The notes under the pieces are model-generated. The model was not told the origin of the DNA and did not search any database. It saw only the letters and a program-made list of their open reading frames with translations. A program made the translations under genes and the position numbers. Shown here piece after piece: positions 15,765 to 25,569 of a stretch of 64,000 nucleotides of DNA; within the stretch, counting starts at the first letter, position 1, and each line of letters starts with the position of its first letter. This DNA comes from Alteromonas gilva (lineage in GTDB: Bacteria; Pseudomonadota; Gammaproteobacteria; Enterobacterales; Alteromonadaceae): assembly GCF_028595265.1 (NCBI RefSeq), contig NZ_JAQQXP010000001.1, positions 1,178,001 through 1,242,000 on the forward strand. Direction: 5' to 3'.

Positions 15765-18437
15765 ATGAGTGATATGATGCACCAAGATGTTGACCCGCAG
15801 GAAACCCAGGAATGGATCGATTCATTAGAGTCGGTTCTTGAAGCAGAAGGGGTAGAACGCGCGCACTTTTTGTTAGAGTCTCTTATTGAGAAAGCCCGCC
15901 GCAACGGTGCGCACTTGCCGTACGACGCTACCACTGCCTACATCAATACAATCCCGCCAGGCCAGGAGCCTACCATGCCGGGAGATCAAACGATTGAAGG
16001 CAGCATCCGTAATGCGTTGCGTTGGAACGCCCTGATGATGGTGTTACGCGCATCGAAAAAAGATCTGGAGCTGGGCGGTCACATTTCGAGTTTTGCCTCG
16101 TCTGCCATGCTATATGATGTGGGTTTCAACCACTTCTTCAAAGCGCCGAACGACAAAGACGGCGGTGACTTTATTATGTATCAGGGCCACGTGTCGCCGG
16201 GTATTTACTCGCGCGCCTACATCGAAGGCCGTTTGACAGAAGACCAGCTGGATATGTTCCGTCAGGAAGTAGACGGCAAAGGCCTGTCATCGTACCCGCA
16301 TCCTAAGTTGATGCCTGAATTCTGGCAATTCCCAACGGTATCGATGGGCTTAGGTCCAATGCAGGCAATTTACCAGGCACGATTCTTAAAATACCTCACT
16401 AACCGTGGCTTAAAAGATTGTTCTGATCAGCGCGTGTGGTGTTTCTTAGGTGACGGTGAGATTGATGAGCCGGAAAGCTTGGGCGCCATCGGTTTAGCGT
16501 CTCGCGAAGGACTCGATAACCTGACTTTTGTTGTAAACTGTAACCTGCAGCGCCTTGACGGGCCTGTTCGTGGTAACGGCAAGATCATTCAGGAACTGGA
16601 AGGCACCTTCCGCGGCGCAGGCTGGGAAGTGATCAAGGTTATCTGGGGTCGCTACTGGGATCCGCTGTTGGCCCGTGATACCTCGGGTAAACTGCTGCAA
16701 GTGATGAACGAAACCGTTGACGGTGAGTATCAGAACTACAAGGCCAAAGGCGGTAATTACACCCGCGAAAACTTCTTCGGCAAATACCCGGAACTCAAAG
16801 AAATGGTGTCAAATATGTCTGATGAAGACATTTGGCGCTTAAACCGCGGTGGTCATGATCCGGTGAAAGTGTATGCTGCTTACGATCGCGCCGTAAACAC
16901 CAAAGGCCGTCCACAGGTTATCCTGGCGAAAACCGTTAAAGGTTATGGTATGGGTGCAGCCGGTGAAGGTAAGAACATTGCCCACCAGGTGAAGAAAATG
17001 GATATGGAAGCGGTTAAACATTACCGTGACCGTTTTAATATCCCGGTATCAGACGAAGCACTGAAAGATCTACCGTATTACAAGTTCGAAGAAGACAGCA
17101 CGGAGATGAAATATCTGCGTGAGCGCCGTGAAGCACTGAAAGGCTACATGCCGCGCCGTCTGCCGAAGTCTACCGAAGATTTACCAGCACCGCCAATGAA
17201 AGCGTTTGATGCGGTAACCAAAGGCTCCGGCGATCGCGAAATTTCAACCACCATGGCATTTGTTCGCGTACTGACCGCCTTGTTGAAAGACAAGCAAATT
17301 GGTAAGCGTATTGTGCCAATTATTCCGGATGAAGCCCGTACCTTCGGTATGGAAGGCTTGTTCCGTCAGGTGGGTATTTACTCAAGCCAGGGGCAGAAGT
17401 ACGAGCCGCAGGATTCCGATCAGGTAGCTTACTACCGTGAAGATCAGAAAGGTCAGGTACTGCAGGAAGGTATCAACGAGCTGGGCGCCATGTCTTCATG
17501 GTTGTCGGCGGGTACCTCTTACAGCACCAACGATCTGCAGATGGTACCGTTCTACATTTACTACTCTATGTTTGGTTTCCAGCGTGTGGGCGATCTGGCC
17601 TGGGCCGCTGGTGACAGCCAGACTCGTGGTTTCTTAGTGGGCGGCACAGCCGGACGTACAACGCTGAACGGTGAAGGTTTGCAGCACCAGGATGGCCACA
17701 GCCATACACAGGCAGCGCTTATCCCTAACTGTGTCAGCTACGATCCAACCTACGGCTACGAAGTGGCAGTAGTGGTGCAGGATGGTTTGCGACGGATGGT
17801 TGAAGAGCAGGAAGACGTGTTCTATTACATCACCGTCATGAACGAGAACTACAAGCAGCCAGCCATGCCTGAAGGCGTTGAAGAAGGCATTATCAAAGGT
17901 ATCTACAAACTGGACACCGTTGGTCATGGCAATGCCAAGAAAAAGGTCAAACTGCTCGGTTGCGGAACCATTTTAGAACAGGTTCGTGCCGCGGCGACCA
18001 AGCTGCATGATGACTACGGCGTAGCCGTAGAAGTGTACAGTGTACCGTCGTTCAATGAACTGGCCCGCGATGGTCAGGATTGTGACCGTTACAACATGTT
18101 GCATCCTGAGAGCGATACCAAAGTACCGTACATCACAAAAGTCCTTAGCGATGGTTTTGACGGTCCAACGATTACGGCAACCGACTACATTAAAAACTAC
18201 GGTGAGCAGGTACGTGCATATGTACCGGGTGCATACCGTGTGCTGGGTACCGACGGTTTTGGTCGTTCAGACAGCCGGGCAAATCTGCGTCGTCACTTTG
18301 AGGTGGATGCTGAATACGTGACCTTTGCGGCACTGTATGAGTTGTTCAAGCAAGGTGATTTAGACGGTAAGACACTGAATAAAGCCATGCAGGATCTGGG
18401 TATTGACCCGGACAAAATTAACCCGCTGTACGCATAA
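15765..18437 (+). CDS. aceE: Pyruvate dehydrogenase E1 component (homodimeric)
   Basis: 890 residues (E. coli 887). The thiamine-diphosphate motif starts with GDGEIDEPES near residue 229 and ends at VNCNLQRLDG. The N-terminus (QEWIDSLESVLEAEG) and the YLTNRGLKD, HGHSHTQ-type and GFGRSD regions are characteristic of the homodimeric E1. It decarboxylates pyruvate and transfers the acetyl unit to the lipoyl groups of AceF. A 176-base gap after pdhR holds its promoter region, but no PdhR box was found there. aceF follows after 20 bases. Confidence 0.97.
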   Translation: MSDMMHQDVDPQETQEWIDSLESVLEAEGVERAHFLLESLIEKARRNGAHLPYDATTAYINTIPPGQEPTMPGDQTIEGSIRNALRWNALMMVLRASKKDLELGGHISSFASSAMLYDVGFNHFFKAPNDKDGGDFIMYQGHVSPGIYSRAYIEGRLTEDQLDMFRQEVDGKGLSSYPHPKLMPEFWQFPTVSMGLGPMQAIYQARFLKYLTNRGLKDCSDQRVWCFLGDGEIDEPESLGAIGLASREGLDNLTFVVNCNLQRLDGPVRGNGKIIQELEGTFRGAGWEVIKVIWGRYWDPLLARDTSGKLLQVMNETVDGEYQNYKAKGGNYTRENFFGKYPELKEMVSNMSDEDIWRLNRGGHDPVKVYAAYDRAVNTKGRPQVILAKTVKGYGMGAAGEGKNIAHQVKKMDMEAVKHYRDRFNIPVSDEALKDLPYYKFEEDSTEMKYLRERREALKGYMPRRLPKSTEDLPAPPMKAFDAVTKGSGDREISTTMAFVRVLTALLKDKQIGKRIVPIIPDEARTFGMEGLFRQVGIYSSQGQKYEPQDSDQVAYYREDQKGQVLQEGINELGAMSSWLSAGTSYSTNDLQMVPFYIYYSMFGFQRVGDLAWAAGDSQTRGFLVGGTAGRTTLNGEGLQHQDGHSHTQAALIPNCVSYDPTYGYEVAVVVQDGLRRMVEEQEDVFYYITVMNENYKQPAMPEGVEEGIIKGIYKLDTVGHGNAKKKVKLLGCGTILEQVRAAATKLHDDYGVAVEVYSVPSFNELARDGQDCDRYNMLHPESDTKVPYITKVLSDGFDGPTITATDYIKNYGEQVRAYVPGAYRVLGTDGFGRSDSRANLRRHFEVDAEYVTFAALYELFKQGDLDGKTLNKAMQDLGIDPDKINPLYA

Positions 18438-18457
18438 GCTCAGGGAGACTGCAAACG

Positions 18458-20452
18458 ATGTCAGACATTAAAGACGTATTAGTACCGGATTTAGGTGAAG
18501 ATGAAGTTGAAGTCATTGAACTGTGCGTATCACCAGGCGATTCGGTAGAAGCCGAAGACGCCCTGGTTACAGTTGAAAGTGACAAGGCCAGCATGGACGT
18601 ACCGGCTCCTTTTGCCGGTACGGTAAAAGAGCTGTGCGTAAAAGTGGGTGACAAAATCAGCCACAAAGACCTGCTTGCCAAGCTGGAAGTTGCCGGTGAT
18701 GGCGATGATGACGCGCCTGCCGAAGAAGCACCTGCGGCTGAAGAGACTTCAGCCAAACAGGAAGAAGCTCCGGCCCGGGAAGAAAAGCAAGACACAGCAC
18801 CTGCTGCCAGTAACAGTGGCGGCGGCAGTGAAACCATTGAGGTGACAGTGCCGGATATCGGCGATGCGGCCGATGTGGATGTCATTGAAATATTGGTCAG
18901 CGTAGGCGATACGGTAGAAGCCGAAGATGGCCTTATTACCCTTGAGACTGATAAAGCCACCATGGACGTGCCGAGCCCTAAAGCCGGTAAAGTGGTTGAA
19001 CTGAAAGTAAAAGAAGGTGACAAGGTAAGCGAAGGCTCACTGGTATTGCTTCTTGAAGTCGCTGGCTCTGGCAGCTCAGACAGTGCGCCGGCTGAGAAAG
19101 CGGAGTCAGCCCCTGCGGCTGAGTCGTCACCTGCGGCTGAAGAGCCTGCCGGTGAAGAAGAAATTGAAGTCACCGTACCGGACATTGGTGATGCATCGGA
19201 TGTCGATGTTATTGAAATTCTGGTTGCAGAAGGTGACAAGGTTGCCGTTGAAGACGGCCTTATTACCCTTGAAACCGATAAAGCCACTATGGATGTGCCG
19301 TCACCTAAAGAAGGTGTGGTCACCAAAATGCTGGTTAAGTCGGGCGATAAAGTCTCTAAAGGCGACAAGGTGTGTATGCTTAAAGTGGCCGGTGCGGCCA
19401 AACCTGCTGCCAAGTCTGAGCCCAAAAAAGAAGAGAGCAAACCTGCAGCCGAGGCGAGCAAGCCTGCTGAGCCTAAAAAGGCACCGGTACCGCATCATCC
19501 GTCGGCGGGCTCTAAGCCTAAAACAGGTAAAGTGCATGCCTCGCCATCGGTGCGTCGTGTCGCTCGCGAGTTCGGTGTTGACCTGACAGAAGTTGAGGGC
19601 AGCGGGCCGAAAAACCGGATCCTTAAAGAAGACGTGCAAAACTACGTGAAGGAAGAACTGTCACGGCCGCGTACTGCACCGGCAGCAGCTGGTGGTAGCG
19701 GTGGTGGCCTGCAGGTGCTGGCACAACCTAAAGTAGACTTTGCTAAGTTTGGTGAAATTGAAGAAAAACCACTAACGCGCATCCAGAAGATTTCAGGGCC
19801 TAACCTGCATCGTAACTGGGTTACGATTCCTCATGTAACGCAGTTCGAAGAAGCCGATATTACCGATCTGGAAGCGTTCCGCAAAGAGCAGAATGCCATC
19901 GCTGAAAAGCGTAAGCTGGGCATTAAGATTACCCCGCTTGTGTTTATGCTTAAGGCGGCGGCTGATGCGCTGCGCGCCTACCCAATCTTTAATACTTCAC
20001 TGGGTGAGTCAGGCGATACGCTGATCCAGAAAAAGTATATCCATATTGGTATTGCGGTTGATACTCCCGGAGGCCTTGTCGTACCGGTGGTGCGCGATGT
20101 CGATAAGAAGGGCATTCACGAGCTGTCAGAAGAGTTAATGGAAATCAGTAAAAAAGCCCGTGACGGTAAGCTTAAGGCCGCTGACATGCAGGGCAGCTGT
20201 TTTACAATTTCCAGCCTGGGTGGCATTGGCGGTACCGCGTTTACACCAATTGTAAATGCGCCGGATGTGGCTATCCTTGGGGTATCGAAATCTGACATGA
20301 AACCCAAGTGGAACGGTAAAGAGTTTGAACCTCGACTGACCGTCCCGTTATCGCTGTCATACGACCATCGTGTTATTGACGGCGCGGTCGCAGCAAGGTT
20401 TGCTGTACACTTGAAGTCAGTACTGGAAGATTTACGCCAGTTGATTTTGTAA
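18458..20452 (+). CDS. aceF: Dihydrolipoyl acetyltransferase E2 with three lipoyl domains
   Basis: 664 residues. Three lipoyl domains have their modified lysines at K43 (ESDKASMDV), K166 and K275 (both ETDKATMDV), joined by Ala/Pro/Glu-rich flexible linkers. The E1/E3 binding domain is at about 360-395 (SPSVRRVAREFGVDL), and the catalytic domain ends with H637 and D641 in DHRVIDG. Three lipoyl domains match E. coli AceF. It moves the acetyl group to CoA and forms the complex core. A GC-rich hairpin follows at once, before lpdA. Confidence 0.97.
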   Translation: MSDIKDVLVPDLGEDEVEVIELCVSPGDSVEAEDALVTVESDKASMDVPAPFAGTVKELCVKVGDKISHKDLLAKLEVAGDGDDDAPAEEAPAAEETSAKQEEAPAREEKQDTAPAASNSGGGSETIEVTVPDIGDAADVDVIEILVSVGDTVEAEDGLITLETDKATMDVPSPKAGKVVELKVKEGDKVSEGSLVLLLEVAGSGSSDSAPAEKAESAPAAESSPAAEEPAGEEEIEVTVPDIGDASDVDVIEILVAEGDKVAVEDGLITLETDKATMDVPSPKEGVVTKMLVKSGDKVSKGDKVCMLKVAGAAKPAAKSEPKKEESKPAAEASKPAEPKKAPVPHHPSAGSKPKTGKVHASPSVRRVAREFGVDLTEVEGSGPKNRILKEDVQNYVKEELSRPRTAPAAAGGSGGGLQVLAQPKVDFAKFGEIEEKPLTRIQKISGPNLHRNWVTIPHVTQFEEADITDLEAFRKEQNAIAEKRKLGIKITPLVFMLKAAADALRAYPIFNTSLGESGDTLIQKKYIHIGIAVDTPGGLVVPVVRDVDKKGIHELSEELMEISKKARDGKLKAADMQGSCFTISSLGGIGGTAFTPIVNAPDVAILGVSKSDMKPKWNGKEFEPRLTVPLSLSYDHRVIDGAVAARFAVHLKSVLEDLRQLIL

Positions 20453-20460
20453 ATCACGCA

Positions 20461-20483
20461 TCGCCCCGCCGCTGGTGGGGCGA
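20461..20483 (+). terminator. Hairpin between aceF and lpdA, weak terminator
   Basis: TCGCCCC (20461-20467) pairs with GGGGCGA (20477-20483) across a 9-base loop, followed by ATAGTTTA, a poor T-run. It probably reduces but does not stop transcription into lpdA, which has a 135-base leader and may have its own promoter. Confidence 0.55.
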
Positions 20484-20587
20484 ATAGTTTACTGAATTCC
20501 TCACTTTACCTTTACTGCTCAAAAGCAGCTGGTTAGAATTCAGATACTTATAAATATATCGATGAACAGGACAGATTTGAGGTCACG

Positions 20588-22006
20588 ATGAGCGAAATTA
20601 AAACGCAGTTAGTGGTATTAGGCGCTGGTCCCGGCGGTTATTCAGCAGCCTTCCGTGCAGCTGATATGGGAGTTGAAACGATTCTGGTTGACGCCAGAGA
20701 AACCCTTGGTGGCGTGTGCTTGAACGTAGGATGTATTCCTTCAAAAGCCCTGCTGCATGTAGCGAAAGTGATGAAAGAAGCCAAACACCTGTCGAGTCAC
20801 GGTGTGTCTTTTGGTGAGCCTGAAATCGATTTAGACAAAATCCGCGCTTACAAAGACGGCGTGGTAGGTCAGTTAACCAAAGGGTTAGCGGGCATGTCGA
20901 AAATGCGTAAAGTTAAGCACGTACAGGGTTACGGTAAATTTACCGGCGCCAACACTCTGGAAGTGGAAGGTAAAGACGGTAAAACCACCATTACTTTTGA
21001 CAACGCAATTATTGCTGCCGGTTCTGAACCGGTATCACTGCCGTTCATTCCGGAAGACGACCGCGTAATCGACTCAACCGGCGCGCTGGAAATGAAAGAC
21101 ATTCCCAAGAAAATGCTGGTACTCGGTGGTGGTATTATCGGTCTCGAAATGGGCACAGTGTATGAAGCCCTGGGTTCCAAGGTTGATGTGGTCGAGTTCC
21201 TTGATCAACTTATCCCGGCCGCTGACAAAGACATCATGAAAGTTTTCATGAAGTCGTATAAAGACAAATTTAATGTGATGCTTGAAACCAAGGTCACCAA
21301 CGTCGAAGCCAAAGACGACGGCTTGTATGTTACTTTTGAAGGCAAAAATGCGCCTGCTGAACCGGTATGCTACGACAAAGTGCTGGTAGCGGTTGGTCGT
21401 AAGCCAAATGGCGGACTGGTTGCTGCGGATAAAGCCGGCGTTAAGGTAGACGAGCGTGGTTTCATTTCTGTTGATAAGCAAATGAAAACCAACGTGGGCC
21501 ATATCTACGCCATTGGCGACCTGGTTGGTCAGCCTATGCTGGCACACAAAGCCGTACACGAAGGCCATGTAGCAGCTGAAAACATCGCGGGTAAGAAACA
21601 CTTCTTCGACCCACGTTGCATTCCATCTGTAGCCTACACTGAGCCAGAAGTTGCCTGGGTTGGTTTAACCGAGAAAGAAGCCAAAGAGCAGGGCGTTAGT
21701 TACGAAACTGCGACCTTCCCGTGGGCTGCTTCAGGCCGTGCGATTGCCTCTGATGCTACCGACGGTATGACCAAAATGATCTTCGACAAAGACTCAGGCC
21801 GGGTGATCGGTGGTGCCATGGTTGGTACTAACGCTGGCGAGATGTTGGGCGAAATTGGCCTGGCAATCGAGATGGGTGCTGACGCAGAAGACGTGGCGCT
21901 GACCATTCATGCTCACCCTACGCTGAATGAGTCGATTGGTCTGGCATCAGAAATCTTCGAAGGAACCATCACTGATATGCCAAACCCCAAGGCAAAGAAA
22001 AAGTAA
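20588..22006 (+). CDS. lpdA: Dihydrolipoyl dehydrogenase (E3)
   Basis: 472 residues (E. coli 474). The FAD motif GAGPGGY is at 12-18, the redox disulfide C44/C49 in GGVCLNVGCIPSK, the NAD motif GGGIIGLE mid-protein, and the catalytic H443/E448 pair in HAHPTLNES. It reoxidises the lipoyl groups of pyruvate and 2-oxoglutarate dehydrogenases and of the glycine cleavage H protein (gcvH at 58997), so it links two systems in this window. A strong terminator lies 55 bases downstream. Confidence 0.97.
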   Translation: MSEIKTQLVVLGAGPGGYSAAFRAADMGVETILVDARETLGGVCLNVGCIPSKALLHVAKVMKEAKHLSSHGVSFGEPEIDLDKIRAYKDGVVGQLTKGLAGMSKMRKVKHVQGYGKFTGANTLEVEGKDGKTTITFDNAIIAAGSEPVSLPFIPEDDRVIDSTGALEMKDIPKKMLVLGGGIIGLEMGTVYEALGSKVDVVEFLDQLIPAADKDIMKVFMKSYKDKFNVMLETKVTNVEAKDDGLYVTFEGKNAPAEPVCYDKVLVAVGRKPNGGLVAADKAGVKVDERGFISVDKQMKTNVGHIYAIGDLVGQPMLAHKAVHEGHVAAENIAGKKHFFDPRCIPSVAYTEPEVAWVGLTEKEAKEQGVSYETATFPWAASGRAIASDATDGMTKMIFDKDSGRVIGGAMVGTNAGEMLGEIGLAIEMGADAEDVALTIHAHPTLNESIGLASEIFEGTITDMPNPKAKKK

Positions 22007-22060
22007 CCCGGCACGCTCGGCGTGTTGAGGTCACCGGGCGTTGATAGCCCGGCGCTGATA

Positions 22061-22092
22061 AAAGGCTGTCTCTGTTGAGGCAGCCTTTTTTG
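22061..22092 (+). terminator. Intrinsic terminator of the pdh operon
   Basis: AAAGGCTG (22061-22068) pairs with CAGCCTTT at 22081-22088 and runs into TTTTTTG. A shorter GC hairpin (CCGGGC/GCCCGG at 22034-22052) precedes it. Confidence 0.85.
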
Positions 22093-22108
22093 TTGGGAGA
22101 GTCTTAAG

Positions 22109-22183
22109 GTGAGTGCTTTATTTGCTCTGCTCGCAATAGCCCTCTGTTCCGCGGTAGTTGCAAATGAAACCCCAGCAGGTTAA
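22109..22183 (+). CDS. Possible micro-ORF encoding a signal-peptide-like segment
   Basis: GTG start with GGGAGA about 9 bases upstream; 24 codons. The product, MSALFALLAIALCSAVVA then NETPAG, looks like a complete signal peptide with almost nothing after it. It lies right behind the pdh terminator and 57 bases before the esterase gene. It may be chance, a leader peptide or the remains of a secreted protein. Confidence is low. Confidence 0.25.
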   Translation: MSALFALLAIALCSAVVANETPAG

Positions 22184-22240
22184 TTTTTAGTTAACAATGC
22201 ACATTTAGCCTGCCAGCACACAAAAAGGACGCCATAGCCG

Positions 22241-23254
22241 ATGAAGTTAGTACCATTACTGATCGCAGTGTGTCTGGCCTGCGTGGCGTTTTTCAGTACT
22301 GCCCACAGCGATAGCAATAAGGCCCCCGATCCTCAGGCGCCATTAACTGTGCGCACCAATGTTACCCTGACCGCCGACCATGAATTGCAGGCAGGGGTGC
22401 CAGCGGGTAAATTAACCGGCCCTTTTGAGTTTAAGAGCCAAATCTTTGCCGGCACAAGCCGGCGTTACTGGATCTTTGTACCGGACCAATATACCCCCGA
22501 GGAGCCTGCCAGCCTGCTGGTGTTTCAGGATGGCCAGCGCGCGACCAATCCCAATGGATCTTTGCGTATCCAAACGGTGATGGCCAACCTCATTGCACAA
22601 CAGGCCATGCCCGTTACCATCGGGTTATTTATTACGCCTGGCAATTTGTCGGTGCAGTATCCCGATGATTTGGGCTGGAGCAATCCTGATCACCGCTGGC
22701 AGGAGTATGATGTGGTCAGCGATGCTTACGTGCGCTTTTTGATTGATGAGATCATTCCGGAAGTGGCGTCCCAATATCATTTAACCAGCGATCCGCGGCA
22801 GCGCGCTATTGGCGGCACCAGCAGTGGCGCGATAGCGGCCTTCACTGCCGCCTGGTTCCGGCCTGATTATTTTCGCAAGGTTTACAGTGCAATAGGCAGC
22901 TTTGTATCGATTGGTTTTCGACCGGGTGAGTATAGCCAGCAGAACGGTCAGCAGAACGCGCTGCAGTACGGTGGTCAGAGTTATCCGGCATTAATTCGTC
23001 GTGAGCCGATCCGGCCATTACGTATTTTTATGCAGGACGGCATTCATGATCTCGATAACGAATGGGGCAATTGGTTTTTAGCCAACCAGCAAATGGCCGC
23101 GGCATTCAAATATGCTAATCGTCACGCCGACAATACGGGTGTAGCGGGGCCGCGTTATGTATTAAAAACCGTATGGACCGACGGTGAACACAACGACGCT
23201 CACCCGGGGGCGCTGCTACCAGAAGCCTTGCGCTGGCTATGGGCCGAACACTAA
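22241..23254 (+). CDS. Exported alpha/beta-hydrolase, enterochelin-esterase-like
   Basis: 337 residues with an N-terminal signal peptide (MKLVPLLIAVCLACVAFF). The hydrolase motif GGTSSGAIAAF puts the nucleophile at about S194. SRRYWIFVPDQYTPEEPASL and the esterase-D-like oxyanion region (LLVFQDGQ) fit the Fes/IroE/esterase D group; a late His is present in GEHNDAHPG. The substrate is unknown: siderophore or sugar-ester cleavage are both possible, but no siderophore genes are nearby. An AAGGACG site precedes the ATG. It stands alone. Confidence 0.75.
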   Translation: MKLVPLLIAVCLACVAFFSTAHSDSNKAPDPQAPLTVRTNVTLTADHELQAGVPAGKLTGPFEFKSQIFAGTSRRYWIFVPDQYTPEEPASLLVFQDGQRATNPNGSLRIQTVMANLIAQQAMPVTIGLFITPGNLSVQYPDDLGWSNPDHRWQEYDVVSDAYVRFLIDEIIPEVASQYHLTSDPRQRAIGGTSSGAIAAFTAAWFRPDYFRKVYSAIGSFVSIGFRPGEYSQQNGQQNALQYGGQSYPALIRREPIRPLRIFMQDGIHDLDNEWGNWFLANQQMAAAFKYANRHADNTGVAGPRYVLKTVWTDGEHNDAHPGALLPEALRWLWAEH

Positions 23255-23322
23255 ACGTTTTGTTTGCAGAGATAGTGTTTAATACCATGCTCCAGCCCAT
23301 CGTTTAAACTGAGTGGCGTGAT

Positions 23323-23370
23323 TGTAGTTGCGGTATATCGCAGAGCAGCAACTCTCCCCCCGCAACTACA
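23323..23370. repeat. Perfect 11-bp inverted repeat, 26-base loop
   Basis: Arms TGTAGTTGCGG (23323-23333) and CCGCAACTACA (23360-23370) in the gap after the esterase gene. There is no T-run on either side. The loop contains GCAGAGCAGCAACTC. Confidence 0.65.
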
Positions 23371-23501
23371 GTAAGCAGTTATGCTCGATGAAAGACCTGA
23401 TTGATCGCGACTTTGCCATGATTTTGCCATGACTTCTTTCTATAGTGCTTGGCTCGATAAATAGTTTTCCCAACATCATTTTTGCAACAAAGGAACACAC
23501 A

Positions 23502-24212
23502 ATGAAACGATCATCGGCTTCTATACTGGCTGCGGGTATGATTTTAGGTCTGGCGATATTAGGCGGGCTGGGCGGCAATGCAATCATTGCCGCTAAACAA
23601 TGGGAACGCTCTGTGCTGGTAAAAGGCCTGTCGGAGCGGGAGTATGTTGCTGATCAGGTTATCTGGCCGATTCAGTTTGTTGAAGCGGATAACCAATTAA
23701 CATCGCTGTACAAGACAATGGCCAGCAACAGCGAAAAAGTAAAACAATACTTAATTGAGCAGGGGATTAGCGAGGATGCAATCAGTATTGGTTTACCTGA
23801 GGTCACTGATAAACTGGCCCAGCAGTATGGCAATACCAATGGCGTTAAGTTTCGCTATAGCGGCATACAAACGGTTACGGTGTACTCTTCACAAGTCATG
23901 CAAGTACGTGGTGTGATGCAAAATTTAACCGCTTTACTGGCCCAGGGTGTGGCACTGAATACCAACAATTATAATGCCCGTACTGAGTTTATTTTTACGC
24001 GCCTTAACGACGTAAAACCTGAAATGATCGAAGAGGCAACCCTCAATGCCCGGGAGGTAGCCGAAAAGTTCGCCGCCGACTCAAACAGTCAGCTGGGTAA
24101 AATTAAACGCGCAAATCAGGGGCAGTTTTCGATTTTTGACAGAGACAGCCAGCACCCCCATATAAAAAAAGTACGGGTGGTTTCTACTATCGAATATACA
24201 CTGGCTGATTGA
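23502..24212 (+). CDS. SIMPL-domain (DUF541) protein
   Basis: 236 residues from the ATG at 23502 (AAAGGAA upstream). A hydrophobic N-terminal segment (SILAAGMILGLAILGGLGG) acts as signal peptide or anchor; then comes VLVKGLSEREYVADQVIW, the SIMPL/DUF541 start, and near the end IKRANQGQFSIFDRD and VRVVSTIEYTL. SIMPL proteins are periplasmic or outer-membrane-linked oligomers (YggE/BP26 type) tied to oxidative stress, without a known reaction. The gene stands alone. Confidence 0.8.
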   Translation: MKRSSASILAAGMILGLAILGGLGGNAIIAAKQWERSVLVKGLSEREYVADQVIWPIQFVEADNQLTSLYKTMASNSEKVKQYLIEQGISEDAISIGLPEVTDKLAQQYGNTNGVKFRYSGIQTVTVYSSQVMQVRGVMQNLTALLAQGVALNTNNYNARTEFIFTRLNDVKPEMIEEATLNAREVAEKFAADSNSQLGKIKRANQGQFSIFDRDSQHPHIKKVRVVSTIEYTLAD

Positions 24213-24277
24213 ATTCTATACTTTAATATCGAACAGCCATGCTAAACTTACGTTATTAATAGTTTTCTAATATATCT

Positions 24278-24559
24278 ATGGCAGATGATAAACAGCCTTC
24301 GCAATTAGAGCTCTTTACTGTACCCAGCCCTTGTATCGGGCTGTGTGAGAGTGGTGCAAAAGGTTACTGCAAGGGCTGTTTTCGCTCCCGTGAAGAGCGA
24401 CTGTATTGGTTGCAGGTAGACGATGTCACACGACGGATTATTTTAGACGCGTGCAAACGGCGTAAGCGGTATCATAACCGACGTCAGGCAAAAGAAACTG
24501 CGTCGGTTGATGCGCTGTCACTGCAGCAGGACCTGTTTAACCCCAGTACAAAAGGTTAG
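24278..24559 (+). CDS. DUF1289 small cysteine-rich protein
   Basis: 93 residues. SPCIGLCESGAKGYCKGCFR carries the four conserved cysteines of DUF1289 (YdhL-like), followed by the conserved EERLYWLQVDD. The cysteines probably bind zinc or an Fe-S cluster. The family function is unknown. Confidence 0.8.
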   Translation: MADDKQPSQLELFTVPSPCIGLCESGAKGYCKGCFRSREERLYWLQVDDVTRRIILDACKRRKRYHNRRQAKETASVDALSLQQDLFNPSTKG

Positions 24560-24619
24560 CCGGTCTGCTTTTGCTATGCGGATGTTTAAAAGTTAGCACT
24601 AAAGATAAGTCAAAAATTA

Positions 24620-25438
24620 ATGAAGCAATATATTCAATACGCTACTAAATCTTTCACGTTACCCGATATTTGTACGCGATTACGCGGGGTACTTGATGAT
24701 CCGCGTTCTGATGCGGAAGATATCGCCAACCTGATCAGTGTCGACCCTTCAATGACGGCGAAGTTACTCAGATTAGCCAATAGCTCACTTTTCCGCTTTC
24801 CTTCTCAAATAGAGTCCATAACAAAAGCGGTCAGTATTATTGGTGGCGAAGCCTTATACAACCTGGTGATCGCCGAAACTGCCAATATCGCGTTTAAACA
24901 TTTCGATAACGAATGTCTTAGTTTAGATAAACACTGGGAACAATCCGTTTATACCGGCATGGTGGCTAAGTATCTTGCCAGGGAAATGAACTTGCGCGGC
25001 AGCGATCGCTTCTTTGTGATGGGGATATTGCAAAATTTAAGCGAACTGGTGATTGCCAAACATGAGCCGGCTAAATATCAGCAATACAGTAAAGATGATA
25101 ATCCGCTACCGCCATGGGAGCGGCAAATTTCCCACTTTGGTTTTTACTTCAGCGAATGCAGTGGCGCCATCATGGAGCACTGGCAACTGCCAATGCCGCT
25201 GTTTTACCCCGTGAAGCATGCACACAATAAGGCTAAATTGGCTAGCGACTTAGACGTGTCTTTGTTAACCTGTGCAATAAGGCTTGCGACCTTTCATTAT
25301 CAGCGGGAGCAGTATCCGGGGCTGGATATTATCTCGCCAGATATGACCAGGTTGATGCCTTTAGAAGAAGAAGTGCTGCATAACGCCATTCTGTTCGCAC
25401 AGAAGGAAACTAATAAGGTGTCAATGTCGGTGTTGTAG
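24620..25438 (+). CDS. HDOD-domain signalling protein
   Basis: 272 residues. The HDOD region covers about residues 10-205: VDPSMTAKLLRLANSSLF is the typical start, and ITKAVSIIGGEALYNLVIAE the second conserved block. HDOD proteins are related to HD phosphohydrolases, but most lack the metal-binding HD pair; none is evident here (HFDNE is not an HD motif). They act in signal relay, often with cyclic-di-GMP or chemotaxis systems. No receiver or other output domain is present. It stands alone. Confidence 0.8.
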   Translation: MKQYIQYATKSFTLPDICTRLRGVLDDPRSDAEDIANLISVDPSMTAKLLRLANSSLFRFPSQIESITKAVSIIGGEALYNLVIAETANIAFKHFDNECLSLDKHWEQSVYTGMVAKYLAREMNLRGSDRFFVMGILQNLSELVIAKHEPAKYQQYSKDDNPLPPWERQISHFGFYFSECSGAIMEHWQLPMPLFYPVKHAHNKAKLASDLDVSLLTCAIRLATFHYQREQYPGLDIISPDMTRLMPLEEEVLHNAILFAQKETNKVSMSVL

Positions 25439-25569
25439 TGCTCCGGGCCTGTTGATTGTTGCTGTGCGCTGTTGAGTCCGCCGCCGGCAATTGTGGGTCG
25501 TTTAGGCAAGGCGCCGGTTTACAGGTCCATGGACTCAATCGAAAACAGCCAAGGCAGTATAAATGATGC

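Noticed and set aside
18418..19461. A 347-codon minus-strand open frame opposite aceF
   Set aside because: It is Ser/Ala/Thr-rich low-complexity antisense of the lipoyl domains and linkers. Their GAx/GCx codons leave the other strand free of stops. aceF itself is certain.
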